Assembly: GCF_013285385.1 (NCBI RefSeq)
Contig: NZ_CP054212.1
Location: 2,418,001-2,482,000, forward strand
Direction of reading: 5' to 3'
DNA from: Paramixta manurensis
GTDB taxonomy: Bacteria; Pseudomonadota; Gammaproteobacteria; Enterobacterales; Enterobacteriaceae
Length of the DNA: 64,000 bases
A program made the translations under genes and the position numbers. The notes under the pieces were generated by a model. The model saw only the letters and a list, made by a program, of their open reading frames with translations, did not search any database and had not been told where the DNA came from. Shown here piece after piece: positions 41,821 to 51,802 of the stretch (positions are counted from its first letter, which is position 1; each line of letters opens with the position of its first letter).

Positions 41821-44421
41821 CTATTTAGTGGTAACAGCCCATTTACCATCGACATAAAATGCCGACCAGCCGGTTGCCTTACCCTCTTTTTCCGAGCTGA
41901 CATACTGCTGTTTGGTTTTACGGCTGAAACGAACCAACGTTTTGTTGCCTTGATCATCCATCGCTGGCGCATCAGCCAGGTAGCGTAGTTTTTCCGGCAA
42001 ACGATCTTTAAAGCGTTGCAACTCTTCTACTAATGGCGCACGCGTTTCACGTGATTTCGGGAACGTATTCGCCGCAAGGAACACGCCAGCCGCGCCGTCA
42101 CGCAGCACAAAATAAGCGTCTGATTTTTCACACGGCAATTCCGGCAACGGAACCGGATCTTCTTTCGGCGGCGCCACTTCACCATTGCGTAAAATTTTGC
42201 GCGTGTTCTTACACTCATCGTTGGTACACGCCATGTATTTCCCGAAGCGCCCCATTTTCAGGTGCATTTCAGAACCACATTTTTCACACTCAACGATCGG
42301 GCCATCGTAACCTTTAATGCGGAACTCGCCCTGCTCGATCTCATAGCCATCACAGCCGGGATTATTACCGCAGACATGTAACTTACGCTGATTATCGATC
42401 AGGTAACTGTCCATTGCGGTACCGCATTTCTTACAGCGGTGGCGGGCGCGCAAGGCATTGGTTTCCGCATCATCGCCTTCCAGTACATTCAGTACTTCAT
42501 TTTCAGGAATTAGATTAATGGTCTGCTTACAACGCTCTTTAGGCGGCAAGGCGTACCCGGAACAACCGAGGAAAACGCCGGTGCTGGCGGTGCGAATACC
42601 CATCTTGCGTCCGCAGGTCGGACAATCAATAGAGGTCATTACCATCGGGTTCGGCTGCATGCCGCCCTCTTCCGGATCTTTTTCCGCCTGGCCCAGTTGT
42701 TGACTGAAATCCGTGAAAAAGTGATCCAGAACGCCCTTCCATTCCGCCTGGTTATTGGCAACCTGATCGAGGCTGTCCTCCATGTGGGCGGTAAAATCGT
42801 AATTCATCAATTCCCGGAAATTTTCTTCCAGACGATCGGTAACGATTTCCCCCATTTTCTCGGCATAAAAGCGGCGGTTTTCCACCTGTACATAGCCGCG
42901 ATCCTGGATGGTAGAAATAATCGAAGCATAAGTTGAAGGACGACCAATGCCGCGTTTTTCTAACTCGCGCACCAACGATGCTTCGCTGAAGCGGGCGGGC
43001 GGTTTGGTGAAGTGCTGGCTTGGCACCAATTGCTGCAATGCAAGCTCTTCACCAACGTTAACCGGCGGCAAGGTGCGATCTTCATCGCCTTTACGCAAGG
43101 CGGGCATAACTTTCGTCCAGCCATCAAAGCGCAGCGTCCGCCCCTTGGCTTTTAACTTAAAGTCACCGGCCTCTACCGTTAACGTGGTCGAATCATATTG
43201 CGCAGGCACCATTTGGCAAGCGACAAACTGACGCCAGATTAGCTGATACAGCTTCTGCGCATCAGCTTCCATATCCTTTAATTTTTCCGCCTGAACACTC
43301 ACATCAGACGGACGAATCGCTTCATGCGCTTCCTGAGAGTTATCTTTGCTGGCATAGACATTCGGCGCTTTTGGCAAATATTTTGCGCCGAAGCTGTCGT
43401 CGATATAATCACGCACCATCTTCACCGCATCCTGGCTCAGGTTGGTTGAATCGGTACGCATATAGGTGATGTGCCCCGCCTCATACAGACGTTGCGCCAT
43501 CATCATGGTTTTTTTCACGCCGAAGCCCAAACGGGTACTGGCCGCTTGCTGCAATGTCGAGGTAATAAATGGCGCGCCAGGCTTACTACTGGTCGGTTTA
43601 TCTTCGCGTTCCAGCACCGAAAAACGGGCTTTCTCAAGCTCGGAAACCGCCGCCTGGGTTTGCTCGCCATTAACCGGCCGGAACGGTTTGTCACCCCGGT
43701 GCGTGACCTGCATCGGCAAATCACTGCCTTTGGGCGTGGTGAGAGCTGCATCCAGTTCCCAATACTCTTCGGGAACAAACGCTTTAATTTCGCGCTCGCG
43801 CTCCACTACCAGCCGCACCGCGACCGATTGAACACGCCCCGCCGACAACCCGCGCGCAATCTTTTTCCACAATAGCGGCGACACCATATAGCCCACCACG
43901 CGGTCCATAAAGCGACGCGCCTGCTGTGCATTAACACGGTCGATATTCAGTTCACCCGGCTTCTCAAATGCCTGGCGAATAGCGTTTTTGGTGATTTCAT
44001 TGAACACCACGCGGCTAAAGCGCGAGTCATCGCCACCAATCACTTCCCGCAGGTGCCATGCAATGGCTTCCCCTTCGCGGTCAAGGTCAGTCGCGAGATA
44101 AATGTGGTCGGCATTCTGTGCCAGACTTTTTAGCTCGGAAACCACTTTCTCTTTGCCGGGCAGAATTTGATAATCGGCCTGCCAGCCATGCCAGGGATCG
44201 ACGCCCATACGGCTAACCAGAGCCGTTTTTTCGTCTTTCTTTTTTCCCTTACTGCCGGTTTTACTGGTTGTAGAGTCAGCGCTCTTTTTAACCGTTGAGC
44301 CACTGGTCGGCAAATCCCGTATGTGACCGACGCTGGACTTCACCACGTAGTCATTACCAAGATATTTATTGATTGTTTTGGCCTTTGCCGGGGACTCAAC
44401 TATTACGAGAGCTTTACCCAT
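41821..44421 (-). CDS. topA: DNA topoisomerase I
   Basis: Type IA topoisomerase that relaxes negative supercoils, 866 residues (E. coli 865). The Toprim domain starts VIVESPAKAKTINKYLG and includes DLDREGEAIAWHL. The active-site tyrosine is in YMRTDSTNLS. Three C-terminal four-cysteine zinc ribbons are followed by two zinc-ribbon-like domains. AAAGG precedes the ATG. Confidence 0.98.
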   Translation of the reverse strand: MGKALVIVESPAKAKTINKYLGNDYVVKSSVGHIRDLPTSGSTVKKSADSTTSKTGSKGKKKDEKTALVSRMGVDPWHGWQADYQILPGKEKVVSELKSLAQNADHIYLATDLDREGEAIAWHLREVIGGDDSRFSRVVFNEITKNAIRQAFEKPGELNIDRVNAQQARRFMDRVVGYMVSPLLWKKIARGLSAGRVQSVAVRLVVEREREIKAFVPEEYWELDAALTTPKGSDLPMQVTHRGDKPFRPVNGEQTQAAVSELEKARFSVLEREDKPTSSKPGAPFITSTLQQAASTRLGFGVKKTMMMAQRLYEAGHITYMRTDSTNLSQDAVKMVRDYIDDSFGAKYLPKAPNVYASKDNSQEAHEAIRPSDVSVQAEKLKDMEADAQKLYQLIWRQFVACQMVPAQYDSTTLTVEAGDFKLKAKGRTLRFDGWTKVMPALRKGDEDRTLPPVNVGEELALQQLVPSQHFTKPPARFSEASLVRELEKRGIGRPSTYASIISTIQDRGYVQVENRRFYAEKMGEIVTDRLEENFRELMNYDFTAHMEDSLDQVANNQAEWKGVLDHFFTDFSQQLGQAEKDPEEGGMQPNPMVMTSIDCPTCGRKMGIRTASTGVFLGCSGYALPPKERCKQTINLIPENEVLNVLEGDDAETNALRARHRCKKCGTAMDSYLIDNQRKLHVCGNNPGCDGYEIEQGEFRIKGYDGPIVECEKCGSEMHLKMGRFGKYMACTNDECKNTRKILRNGEVAPPKEDPVPLPELPCEKSDAYFVLRDGAAGVFLAANTFPKSRETRAPLVEELQRFKDRLPEKLRYLADAPAMDDQGNKTLVRFSRKTKQQYVSSEKEGKATGWSAFYVDGKWAVTTK

Positions 44422-44827
44422 ATTTACCTTTACCTAATGAATACTTCCGGATGTAAGTTTCGGCATTTTCCGACCTCGTCAGACAGCCGATGTTTATATT
44501 GCAGCGATAGAGGGAAAATTCAACCTCACAACTCAACGCTGGCAACACTCTGCTCCTAAAAACGTCAACCTACTGATTAAAAGCATCTTTTATCACTGTT
44601 TTAACGCTTACTGACGCAGCCGCAAATGCATTTTTACGCCCGAAACCAGAAACGCCCACACTGTACCTGATAAAATCTGTTACGCAACTTAATTAGCATC
44701 CCGTACCGTTTTCCGCCACCCGCTATCGTTTCGAAGACAACGAAAAACCTTACCCGGTTATTTGCCGCCGGGTATATTCGGCCAGTAATATAGAAGAGAA
44801 TGGAAGTCTGTCAAACGAGGTTAAATT
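44422..44827. other. Divergent topA-yciN regulatory gap
   Basis: About 400 bases with no gene. It should hold the several topA promoters known in E. coli and the yciN promoter, but no element stands out clearly enough to list. Confidence 0.4.
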
Positions 44828-45079
44828 ATGTACAACGAAACGGATGCGATTGCGCCTGATGCATTACTGGAAAAAGCCAATGCTTTAATCCGCGAGCATG
44901 ATGATTATTTTGCCGGTTTGGAAGCGACGGCGGTTGAACAAAACGGCAATCTGTTAATTTTCCGCGGGAACTACTTTTTGGATGAGAACGGCTTGCCGAC
45001 ATCGAAAAGCACCGCCGTTTTTAACGTGTTTAAATTTTTGACTGTTGAGCTATCGGCCAAATACCATCTGCTTGATTAA
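44828..45079 (+). CDS. yciN: YciN, small conserved protein (DUF2498)
   Basis: Cytoplasmic protein of 83 residues, the same length as in E. coli. The conserved segments are ANALIREHDDYFAGLEAT, NYFLDENGLPT and KSTAVFNVFKFL. Function is unknown. Confidence 0.92.
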   Translation: MYNETDAIAPDALLEKANALIREHDDYFAGLEATAVEQNGNLLIFRGNYFLDENGLPTSKSTAVFNVFKFLTVELSAKYHLLD

Positions 45080-45100
45080 CGCCCGGTCTGGCCGGGCGTT
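45078..45100. terminator. Bidirectional terminator between yciN and sohB
   Basis: Nine-pair stem AACGCCCGG / CCGGGCGTT with loop TCTGG, beginning in the yciN stop codon and ending seven bases before the sohB stop. Confidence 0.8.
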
Positions 45101-45106
45101 TCACGA

Positions 45107-46156
45107 TCACAACAGCGGTTTTTCGCCGCGCTGCCAAAGCTTGAGAAACAGGCGCTCGGCACTGGCCGCAGCGCTCTGGGTAAAGCGATCCATCATTTTC
45201 TTACGTCGCGCGTAACGCACGCCAATAACCTGGTATTTACCCATTTCGGCGATAATCAGATCGTCGCTGGTGCCAATGCTATCAATCAACCCTTTTTCCA
45301 GCGCTTGAGTACCAAACCAATGCTCGCCGGTCGCTACCGCGTCAATATCCAGCGACGGGCGCATTTCATGCACAAAATGTTTAAACAGGCCGTGCGTCTC
45401 ATTAAGATCTTCACGAAACTTTTCGCGCCCCTGTTCGGTATTTTCCCCAAACAGTGTGAGCGTGCGTTTGTATTCGCCCGCAGTATGCAACTCCATATCA
45501 ATATCATTACGCTTCAGCAGACGGTTAAAGTTAGGGATCTGCGCCACCACGCCAATCGAACCGATGATGGAGAACGGCGCAGCAACAATACGATCGGCAA
45601 CACACGCCATCATATACCCACCGCTTGCCGCCACTTTATCCACCGCGACGGTTAAACGAATCCCCTTTTGGCGCAAGCGCTGTAGTTGTGATGCGGCTAA
45701 CCCGTAACCATGAACCACGCCACCAGGACTTTCCAGCCGCAGCAACACTTCATCACGCGCCGTTGCCACCGCCATCACGGCGGAAATCTCCTCGCGCAAT
45801 GAAACGACTTCGCCGGCATCCATGCTGCCTTTAAAGTCCAGCACGTATAAAGTCGCTTTATCCTCTTCCGCTTTCAGCCCCTGTTTCGCGCGCTGTTTCG
45901 CCGCCTTCGCCTCTTGTTTATCTTTTTTCTTTTGCGCCTTATGCCACAACTTTTGATCCTGATGCTTCATTTTCGCCAGCATCATGTTGTCTTTCATGTC
46001 TTGGTAGCTTTCATTTAACTGCGTCAGCTTTAACTGGCCGCTTTGACCACGTCTGCGTTGCGCCACGTTGACGATAATCAACGCGATGGCGGCAATCGCC
46101 ACCACCACCGTGACGGTTTTCGCCAAAAACAATCCATACCCGTAGAGTAAGTCCAC
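45107..46156 (-). CDS. sohB: Probable inner-membrane protease SohB
   Basis: Signal peptide peptidase A-like serine protease of family S49, 349 residues. An N-terminal membrane helix (about 8-30) is followed by a charged coiled region and the protease domain. The catalytic dyad is S178 in VAASGGYMMA and K230 in GEYKRTLT. It faces the periplasm in E. coli, where extra copies suppress loss of DegP. Confidence 0.95.
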   Translation of the reverse strand: MDLLYGYGLFLAKTVTVVVAIAAIALIIVNVAQRRRGQSGQLKLTQLNESYQDMKDNMMLAKMKHQDQKLWHKAQKKKDKQEAKAAKQRAKQGLKAEEDKATLYVLDFKGSMDAGEVVSLREEISAVMAVATARDEVLLRLESPGGVVHGYGLAASQLQRLRQKGIRLTVAVDKVAASGGYMMACVADRIVAAPFSIIGSIGVVAQIPNFNRLLKRNDIDMELHTAGEYKRTLTLFGENTEQGREKFREDLNETHGLFKHFVHEMRPSLDIDAVATGEHWFGTQALEKGLIDSIGTSDDLIIAEMGKYQVIGVRYARRKKMMDRFTQSAAASAERLFLKLWQRGEKPLL

Positions 46157-46375
46157 TCAACCCGCCTTATTTAACATAGCATTAGAGAATAAAGCTTAGT
46201 TTAACCGAGTCCCCGGTCTTCGTCGCCTGGTTACATTGCCATACCGCTCGAATTGCGCCTTGTTAACATTGAACTACCCGGTTTTTTGGTGCATAAAGCA
46301 CAGTATTCTGTTCGCACAAAGCTAACATCACATTAGCAAAGCTATTTGTGCCCACTATCGCCAGAGGAATACGTT

Positions 46376-47137
46376 GTGCATTACCAACCAAAAAGCTCCC
46401 TACTTGAGAACCGTATCATCCTGGTCACCGGCGCTAGCGACGGCATTGGTCGCGAGGCGGCATTAACCTATGCGCGTTTTGGCGCTACCGTGATCTTACT
46501 GGGTCGTAACGAAGAAAAACTCCGCCTGGTCTGTGATGAAATTGCGCAGTTGGGTAAACAAAATGCCCGTTGGTTTCTGCATGATCTCGACCAGGCAACG
46601 CCTGAAGAGGCGCATCAACTCGCCGCCCGTATCGCTGAGCAGTACCCTCGGCTGGATGGCGTACTACACAATGCAGGCGTGCTCGGTGAAATTGTCCCGA
46701 TGGCCGAGCTTTCTACCGCAGTTTGGCAACAGGTGATGCGAGTTAATGTCGATGCCACTTTTTTCCTGACTCAGGCGCTGCTACCGCTGTTACTAAAATC
46801 TGATGCCGGTTCACTGGTCTTTACCAGTTCGAGCGTAGGCCGCGAGGGACGAGCCGGCTGGGGAGCTTATGCTACGTCAAAATTCGCGACTGAAGGGATG
46901 ATGCAAGTGCTGGCCGATGAGTATAAAAGTAAAAATCTGCGGGTGAACTGTATTAATCCTGGCGGCACCCGCACCAAAATGCGCGCCAGCGCGTTCCCGG
47001 CGGAAGACGCCGCCAAATTGAAAACACCGGCCGATATTATGCCGCTTTATCTCTACCTGATGGGCGATGACAGTCGCCGGAAAACCGGTATCAGTTTTGA
47101 TGCGCAACCAGGACGTAAACCAGGGCCGGCAGAATAA
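46376..47137 (+). CDS. yciK: YciK, short-chain dehydrogenase/reductase
   Basis: SDR protein of 253 residues. The cofactor motif is TGASDGIG, followed by NAG (LHNAGVLG) and the catalytic S-Y-K (SSSVG, YATSK). The start is the GTG at 46376 (VHYQPK, E. coli MHYQPK) after GAGGA. The substrate is unknown. Its stop overlaps the btuR start by one base. Confidence 0.93.
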   Translation: MHYQPKSSLLENRIILVTGASDGIGREAALTYARFGATVILLGRNEEKLRLVCDEIAQLGKQNARWFLHDLDQATPEEAHQLAARIAEQYPRLDGVLHNAGVLGEIVPMAELSTAVWQQVMRVNVDATFFLTQALLPLLLKSDAGSLVFTSSSVGREGRAGWGAYATSKFATEGMMQVLADEYKSKNLRVNCINPGGTRTKMRASAFPAEDAAKLKTPADIMPLYLYLMGDDSRRKTGISFDAQPGRKPGPAE

Positions 47138-47724
47138 TGGACGACCGTCATCAACAACGTCAGCAACGGCTGAAAGAACAGGTTGACGCGCGCATCGCCG
47201 CCGCCACCGATACGCGCGGGATTTTGATGGTTTTCACCGGCAATGGCAAAGGGAAAACAACGGCGGCTTTCGGCACCGCCACGCGGGCGGTCGGTCATCA
47301 AAAACGCGTCGGCGTGATCCAGTTTATTAAAGGAGAGTGGCCAAATGGAGAACGCAACCTGCTGGAGCCGCAAGGCGTAGAGTTTCAGGTAATGGCGACC
47401 GGCTTCACATGGGAGACACAAAGTCGTGAGACCGATTCTCGCGCCTGCCTCGCGGTGTGGGAGCATGCACAACGGATGCTAGCCGATGCTTCGCTCGATC
47501 TGGTTATCCTTGACGAGTTAACCTATATGGTGAGTTTTGATTATTTACCGCTGGTGCAGGTACTACAGGCGCTACGCGCCAGGCCAACTCACCAAAGTGT
47601 GATTATTACCGGGCGAGGATGCCATCGAGAGATTTTAGAGCTGGCAGATACGGTGAGCGAAATGCGCCCGGTAAAACATGCTTTCGATGCCGGTATCCAG
47701 GCTCAACAAGGTATCGATTGGTAG
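47137..47724 (+). CDS. btuR: Cob(I)alamin adenosyltransferase
   Basis: Adds the adenosyl group to corrinoids in B12 salvage, 195 residues. The P-loop is GNGKGKTT at 35-42. The conserved segments VQFIKGEWPNGERN-like (IQFIKGEWPNGERN) and LDELTYMVS are present. It is translationally coupled to yciK. Confidence 0.97.
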   Translation: MDDRHQQRQQRLKEQVDARIAAATDTRGILMVFTGNGKGKTTAAFGTATRAVGHQKRVGVIQFIKGEWPNGERNLLEPQGVEFQVMATGFTWETQSRETDSRACLAVWEHAQRMLADASLDLVILDELTYMVSFDYLPLVQVLQALRARPTHQSVIITGRGCHREILELADTVSEMRPVKHAFDAGIQAQQGIDW

Positions 47725-47725
47725 C

Positions 47726-47753
47726 AAAAAGGCATCCTTCCGGATGCCTTTTT
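47726..47753. terminator. Bidirectional terminator between btuR and rluB
   Basis: Perfect twelve-pair stem AAAAAGGCATCC / GGATGCCTTTTT with loop TTCC; five T on each strand. Confidence 0.95.
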
Positions 47754-47763
47754 ATCAGGTTGC

Positions 47764-48663
47764 TTAGCGTTTGCCGCTTTTCGCCTGCCCTGCATTACGC
47801 GTTGGCTTAGTCGTCCGGCGGCTACCGCTGACTTGCGTATGGCGTTTGACGGCCCGGCGGATTTGGTTCGCTTTTGTACGACGACGATCTTTCTCAACCG
47901 GCACCTTACTGACAGTTTCCGGCGGCAAGCCCACCAATTCACGCAAATAGTTGGTCGGCTCTAAATCCAGTTCGGTCCAGCCGCCGCGCGGCAAGCCTTT
48001 CGGCAACGGAATATCGCCATAACGCACGCGAATCAATCGACTAACCTGGACGCCAACCGCTTCCCACAGACGACGCACTTCGCGATTGCGCCCCTCGGTC
48101 AGGGTCACGTTATACCACTGGTTGATGCCTTCACCACCGGTAAATTTGATGGTTTTAAATGACGCCGGGCCATCTTCTAACTGCACGCCACGGCTCAACT
48201 GACGAATTTTATCTTCATCGATTTGACCGAATACCCGCACCGCGTACTCCCTCTCAACTTCACGGCTCGGGTGCATCAAACGGTTAGCCAATTCACCATC
48301 GGTAGTAAATAACAGCAGACCACAGGTATTGACGTCCAACCGTCCTACCGCAATCCACCGCGCGCCACGCAAACGTGGCAGGCGATCAAACACGGTTGGC
48401 CGGCCTTCCGGATCATTACGCGTACACAGTTCGCCTTCCGGTTTGTAGTACGCCAGTACGCGACAGACTTCGGTCGCGGACTCATTAATCGAAACGATGT
48501 GCCCATCAATACGGATCTTAAGGGACTTATCCAGTTCAACGCGATCGCCAAGCGTCGCCAGTTTCCCGTCGATGCTGACCCTTCCTGCTGAAATCAGCGT
48601 TTCGATCTCACGACGCGAGCCATGACCGGCTCGCGCTAAAACTTTCTGTAACTTTTCGCTCAT
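47764..48663 (-). CDS. rluB: 23S rRNA pseudouridine 2605 synthase
   Basis: RsuA-type pseudouridine synthase, 299 residues. An S4 RNA-binding domain (1 to about 60) precedes the catalytic domain with D110 in GRLDVNTCGLL. The C-terminal 45 residues are strongly basic, as expected for rRNA contact. Confidence 0.96.
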   Translation of the reverse strand: MSEKLQKVLARAGHGSRREIETLISAGRVSIDGKLATLGDRVELDKSLKIRIDGHIVSINESATEVCRVLAYYKPEGELCTRNDPEGRPTVFDRLPRLRGARWIAVGRLDVNTCGLLLFTTDGELANRLMHPSREVEREYAVRVFGQIDEDKIRQLSRGVQLEDGPASFKTIKFTGGEGINQWYNVTLTEGRNREVRRLWEAVGVQVSRLIRVRYGDIPLPKGLPRGGWTELDLEPTNYLRELVGLPPETVSKVPVEKDRRRTKANQIRRAVKRHTQVSGSRRTTKPTRNAGQAKSGKR

Positions 48664-49321
48664 GGAGCTGCCTCGCTGTCGCCTTCACAGGCGTCGTTGG
48701 TATTGCAGTATTCAGTCATGGCCTGGCAAGCCCTAACCTAATAATTTCTCTCACAATTAATAAAATGTTGCGCGTTAAAATCACGCCAACGTTAAATGTG
48801 GGCCGGGTAGTATACATTAACTTACGCCTAATGTTTCGCTTAACGTAAGGCAAACTGATAATTAGTCGGCGCTCCCCCATAGCCGCAACAGGGTTCTCTT
48901 CCCGTTCGCTCAGCACCAACACACACCGCTGGTTGTTATCACTTAGATAAAACCTTTTTAAATTATTTTATCTCGACTTAACGCCAGGGCTAAGAAAGTA
49001 ATAAAACATTATCATCAAATTAACAGACGTATTTAATCTCAGGTTGGTTTACCGCTCTAATATAAGAATTATTGAATTTTTTACTGATCAAGATCTTTGT
49101 TTCACGGACGATACTGTGTAATATTTGCGCAAAAAATAGGTACCCACCAAAAATACGATAACAACGTTCCACAATAAACCGTGTTCTCGCTCTGCGAGAT
49201 TGTTTAGCATTACTGAAAAAAATAAACACGCTGATATGAATCAGCGTCACTGTTGCTTTTAAAGCGAATAATTTGCCGGCCACTAATCTTCACCAGGGAT
49301 TTTCAGGCCTGCAGCGAGAAT
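48664..49321. other. Long AT-rich gap upstream of the trypsin-like gene
   Basis: About 650 bases without a supportable gene. It contains an inverted repeat CTTACG (48821-48826) / CGTAAG (48844-48849). E. coli has yciQ in this neighbourhood; nothing of it remains here. Confidence 0.45.
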
Positions 49322-49966
49322 ATGAATCTGATGAAAAAAATCACGTTATTACCAGTGATAGCCGCGCTATTGCTGTCGGGCTGCTCTGTCGGAAAATATG
49401 AGTACAGCAGCGAAGCCATGAAGCGGGTTGATATGAACTTTACCGGTATCCCGACCATTCTTGGCCTTGGCACGCTGGGAACCAGCATCCCCATTACACC
49501 GGAATACAGCCTTACCGCAGCGCACGTCGCCAAATTTTCGGTGCAACGAGTAAAGGCATACCATCCTTATTGCGACCTCGCGGTTATTTATCATAAAAAT
49601 GATATCAAGACGTTACCGACATTTCGTACTGGCGAAATTGGCGATGCGGTCAAAATGTATGGCTTTAGTTTTATTTCCGCCATGCCGGTTGAATCTAGCG
49701 GTGTGAATTTAGCTCGCACTGGCATCAGTAACGGCTGGAATAAAAAACCGTGCATGGCGATGGCCTCTAATGCTGGCGTGGTGAAAGGGATGTCTGGCGG
49801 CGCGGTATATAATAACGATGACACTATTGGTGGTGTGATTGTGGGTTATAGTAGTGCGATAAAAAATACCCACACCGGGAAAACTATCCTAAAGGATGTT
49901 TCGCTGTATATTCCCTACGGTGATTTTAAACAGTGGCTGGCGCAGACCACCGCGCCAGCGGCCTAA
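49322..49966 (+). CDS. Trypsin-like serine protease with a lipoprotein signal
   Basis: Predicted lipoprotein of 214 residues from the ATG at 49322: a basic start, a hydrophobic core and lipobox LSGC with the acceptor C21. The chymotrypsin-fold triad is complete: H68 in TAAHV, D85 in CDLAVIY and S158 in GMSGGAVYN. No PDZ domain is present, and the protein is smaller than DegP-type proteases. The start could also be three codons downstream. It stands alone between rluB and yciO. Substrate unknown. Confidence 0.82.
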   Translation: MNLMKKITLLPVIAALLLSGCSVGKYEYSSEAMKRVDMNFTGIPTILGLGTLGTSIPITPEYSLTAAHVAKFSVQRVKAYHPYCDLAVIYHKNDIKTLPTFRTGEIGDAVKMYGFSFISAMPVESSGVNLARTGISNGWNKKPCMAMASNAGVVKGMSGGAVYNNDDTIGGVIVGYSSAIKNTHTGKTILKDVSLYIPYGDFKQWLAQTTAPAA

Positions 49967-49995
49967 TCCTGGCCGCCTGGTGCGGCAAAGGCCAA

Positions 49996-50616
49996 TTAAA
50001 GAAATGGTGTGATATCGCCGACACCTTCACGCACCACCACCGGCGAGTCATCGGTTAAATCAATCACCGTGGTCGGATGTTGGCCCAATGTTCCGCCGTG
50101 GATAATTAAATCCACCAGCTTGCCGATACTGTGTTGGATCTCTTCCGGGTCAGCTTCGGTAAAATCATTGCCGGGCAGCATCAGCGATGTCGACATCATC
50201 GGTTCGTTGAGTGCTTCCAACAGTGCCAGCGCAATCGGGTTGGAAGGCACACGTAGGCCAATGGTTTTGCGCTTTTCATTCATTAACCGGCGCGGCACTT
50301 CTTTGGTGGCTTTCAAAATAAAGGTGTAATTGCCCGGCGTGTTGTTTTTGATCAGGCGAAATGCGCTGTTATCAACATGCGCATAGGTCGACAGCTCAGA
50401 GAGATCGCGGCACATCAGGGTAAAATTGTGGTTGCCGTCTAACTGACGAATTTGGCAAATGCGGGCCATCGCATTTTTATCTTCCAAACGGCAACCCAAT
50501 GCATAGCCGGAATCTGTCGGATAGACAATCACTCCGCCTTTGTTGAGATAATCCACCGCCTGTTTGATCAGACGGGGTTGCGGGTTTTCCGCGTGCATAT
50601 AAAAAAATTGACTCAT
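49996..50616 (-). CDS. yciO: YciO, Sua5/YciO/YrdC-family protein
   Basis: Protein of 206 residues in the YrdC-like superfamily. Visible are YPTDSGYALGCRL, the nucleotide-binding KNNTPGNYTFIL-type segment and GLRVPSNPIALALL. It is related to the threonylcarbamoyl-AMP synthase, although its own role is not settled. Confidence 0.95.
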   Translation of the reverse strand: MSQFFYMHAENPQPRLIKQAVDYLNKGGVIVYPTDSGYALGCRLEDKNAMARICQIRQLDGNHNFTLMCRDLSELSTYAHVDNSAFRLIKNNTPGNYTFILKATKEVPRRLMNEKRKTIGLRVPSNPIALALLEALNEPMMSTSLMLPGNDFTEADPEEIQHSIGKLVDLIIHGGTLGQHPTTVIDLTDDSPVVVREGVGDITPFL

Positions 50617-50651
50617 AACAAACCTCGTGTCGCCTTTTCGCTTTAAAAGCG

Positions 50652-51524
50652 TTAGTCAGCCAGGTGCGGAAACCGCGTCCAGATAGCTTCTACGCCGCCG
50701 GGTAGCCAAAGTTTTCTACCCAACTCAATCCACGAACAGGGCTGATGAAAATCGGAACCTTGTGATGCCGCCAGACCGTAATCTTGCGCGTAGCGCCCGA
50801 GTTGGCTGCGTTCATTAGGCGCTTGCTGGCACTGCGCCACCTCCATCGCATCACCGCCGCCTTCGGTAAACACGGCAATCAGGCGTTTCAGCCATTTAGC
50901 CGACAAGTCATAACGTCCGGGATGCGCCAGCACTGCACGACCACCAGAATGGTGAATAGCATCAATAGCTTGTTCTATTGTACACCACTGGGGCGGGACA
51001 TAACCGGTTTTACCGCGCGCGAGGAAACGTTTAAACACCTGCGCCATATTTTCCGCTTTGCCTTGTTCAACTAAAAAACGCGCAAAATGACCACGCGTTA
51101 CCGCTCCGCCCTGAGCCAACCGCAGCGCCCCTGCCAACGCCCCCGGAATATGTGCCTTTTCCAGGCGCTCAGCGATGAGTTGCGCGCGCGCCATGCGGCG
51201 TTCAGCCTGATCGCTAAGGAAATCAATCAATGCCGGTTGCTGCGGGTTAATGCCGAGCCCAACAATATGGATTTCATGGTTTTCCCATAGGGTTGAGATT
51301 TCTACGCCATTGATTAAACGCAAGGACAATTGATGGCGCGCAATGGCCTCGTGTGCCGCAGCAAGGCCTGCGGTCGTATCATGATCGGTGATCGCCAGAA
51401 CACCAACGCGCTGTTCAACCGCCCGCAAGACTAGCGCCTCCGGGGTTAGCCGCCCATCTGAAGCGATAGTGTGACTATGAAGATCGTACAGAGGAAAATT
51501 ACTTAACGGCGTCGTGTTACTCAC
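50652..51524 (-). CDS. rnm: RNase AM, PHP-domain 5' to 3' exoribonuclease (YciV/TrpH)
   Basis: PHP-domain exonuclease that matures the 5' ends of rRNAs in E. coli. Metal-binding motifs DLHSHTIASDG, ITDHD, GVEIS and SQGSDFH are intact. A GTG at 51524 preceded by GGAG gives 290 residues (E. coli 293) and is preferred. An in-frame ATG at 51557 gives 301 residues but lacks a ribosome site. It is divergent from the trp promoter. Confidence 0.92.
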   Translation of the reverse strand: MSNTTPLSNFPLYDLHSHTIASDGRLTPEALVLRAVEQRVGVLAITDHDTTAGLAAAHEAIARHQLSLRLINGVEISTLWENHEIHIVGLGINPQQPALIDFLSDQAERRMARAQLIAERLEKAHIPGALAGALRLAQGGAVTRGHFARFLVEQGKAENMAQVFKRFLARGKTGYVPPQWCTIEQAIDAIHHSGGRAVLAHPGRYDLSAKWLKRLIAVFTEGGGDAMEVAQCQQAPNERSQLGRYAQDYGLAASQGSDFHQPCSWIELGRKLWLPGGVEAIWTRFPHLAD

Positions 51525-51593
51525 ACCTGCTCCGGCAGTCAGGAAATCATGCGGCATGATAGCGAGATTTTCGCCGAAGAGAAAAAAAGAGTA

Positions 51594-51628
51594 TTGACTT
51601 TTTTGCTACGAACCAGTTAACTAGTACG
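51594..51628 (+). promoter_or_regulatory. trp promoter and operator
   Basis: -35 TTGACT (51594-51599), 17-base spacer and -10 TTAACT (51617-51622). The TrpR operator overlaps the -10: ACCAGTTAACTAGT (51612-51625), flanked by CGA and ACGCAAG. As I recall the E. coli operator, it differs by a single base in the left arm. Confidence 0.93.
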
Positions 51629-51654
51629 CAAGTTCACACACTGAGGTTGAGAGC

Positions 51655-51708
51655 ATGACGAGTAATAATACGCTGATGAAAGGTTGGTGGCGCACTTCTC
51701 CCTATTAG
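51655..51708 (+). CDS. trpL: trp operon leader peptide
   Basis: Seventeen residues, MTSNNTLMKGWWRTSPY, with tandem tryptophans at 11-12. Ribosome stalling there under tryptophan shortage prevents formation of the downstream terminator. TGAGGTTGAGAGC precedes the start. Confidence 0.93.
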   Translation: MTSNNTLMKGWWRTSPY

Positions 51709-51754
51709 GGCGACGTCGTCATGCACCTGCGTATAACCGAAGTGCTGAGACCTG

Positions 51755-51779
51755 AGCCCGCTAAAGCGGGCTTTTTTTT
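51755..51779 (+). terminator. trp attenuator (3:4 terminator)
   Basis: Seven-pair stem AGCCCGC / GCGGGCT with loop TAAA and eight T, located 24 bases before trpE. Confidence 0.93.
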
Positions 51780-51802
51780 GAGCGAAATTTAGAGAAAACA
51801 TC

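Noticed and set aside
49020..49283. Minus-strand frame of 87 codons with an RRARTRFIVERC segment, loosely like an IS5-type transposase end
   Set aside because: The similarity is too weak to name. It lies in an AT-rich gap and overlaps the promoter of the trypsin-like gene.
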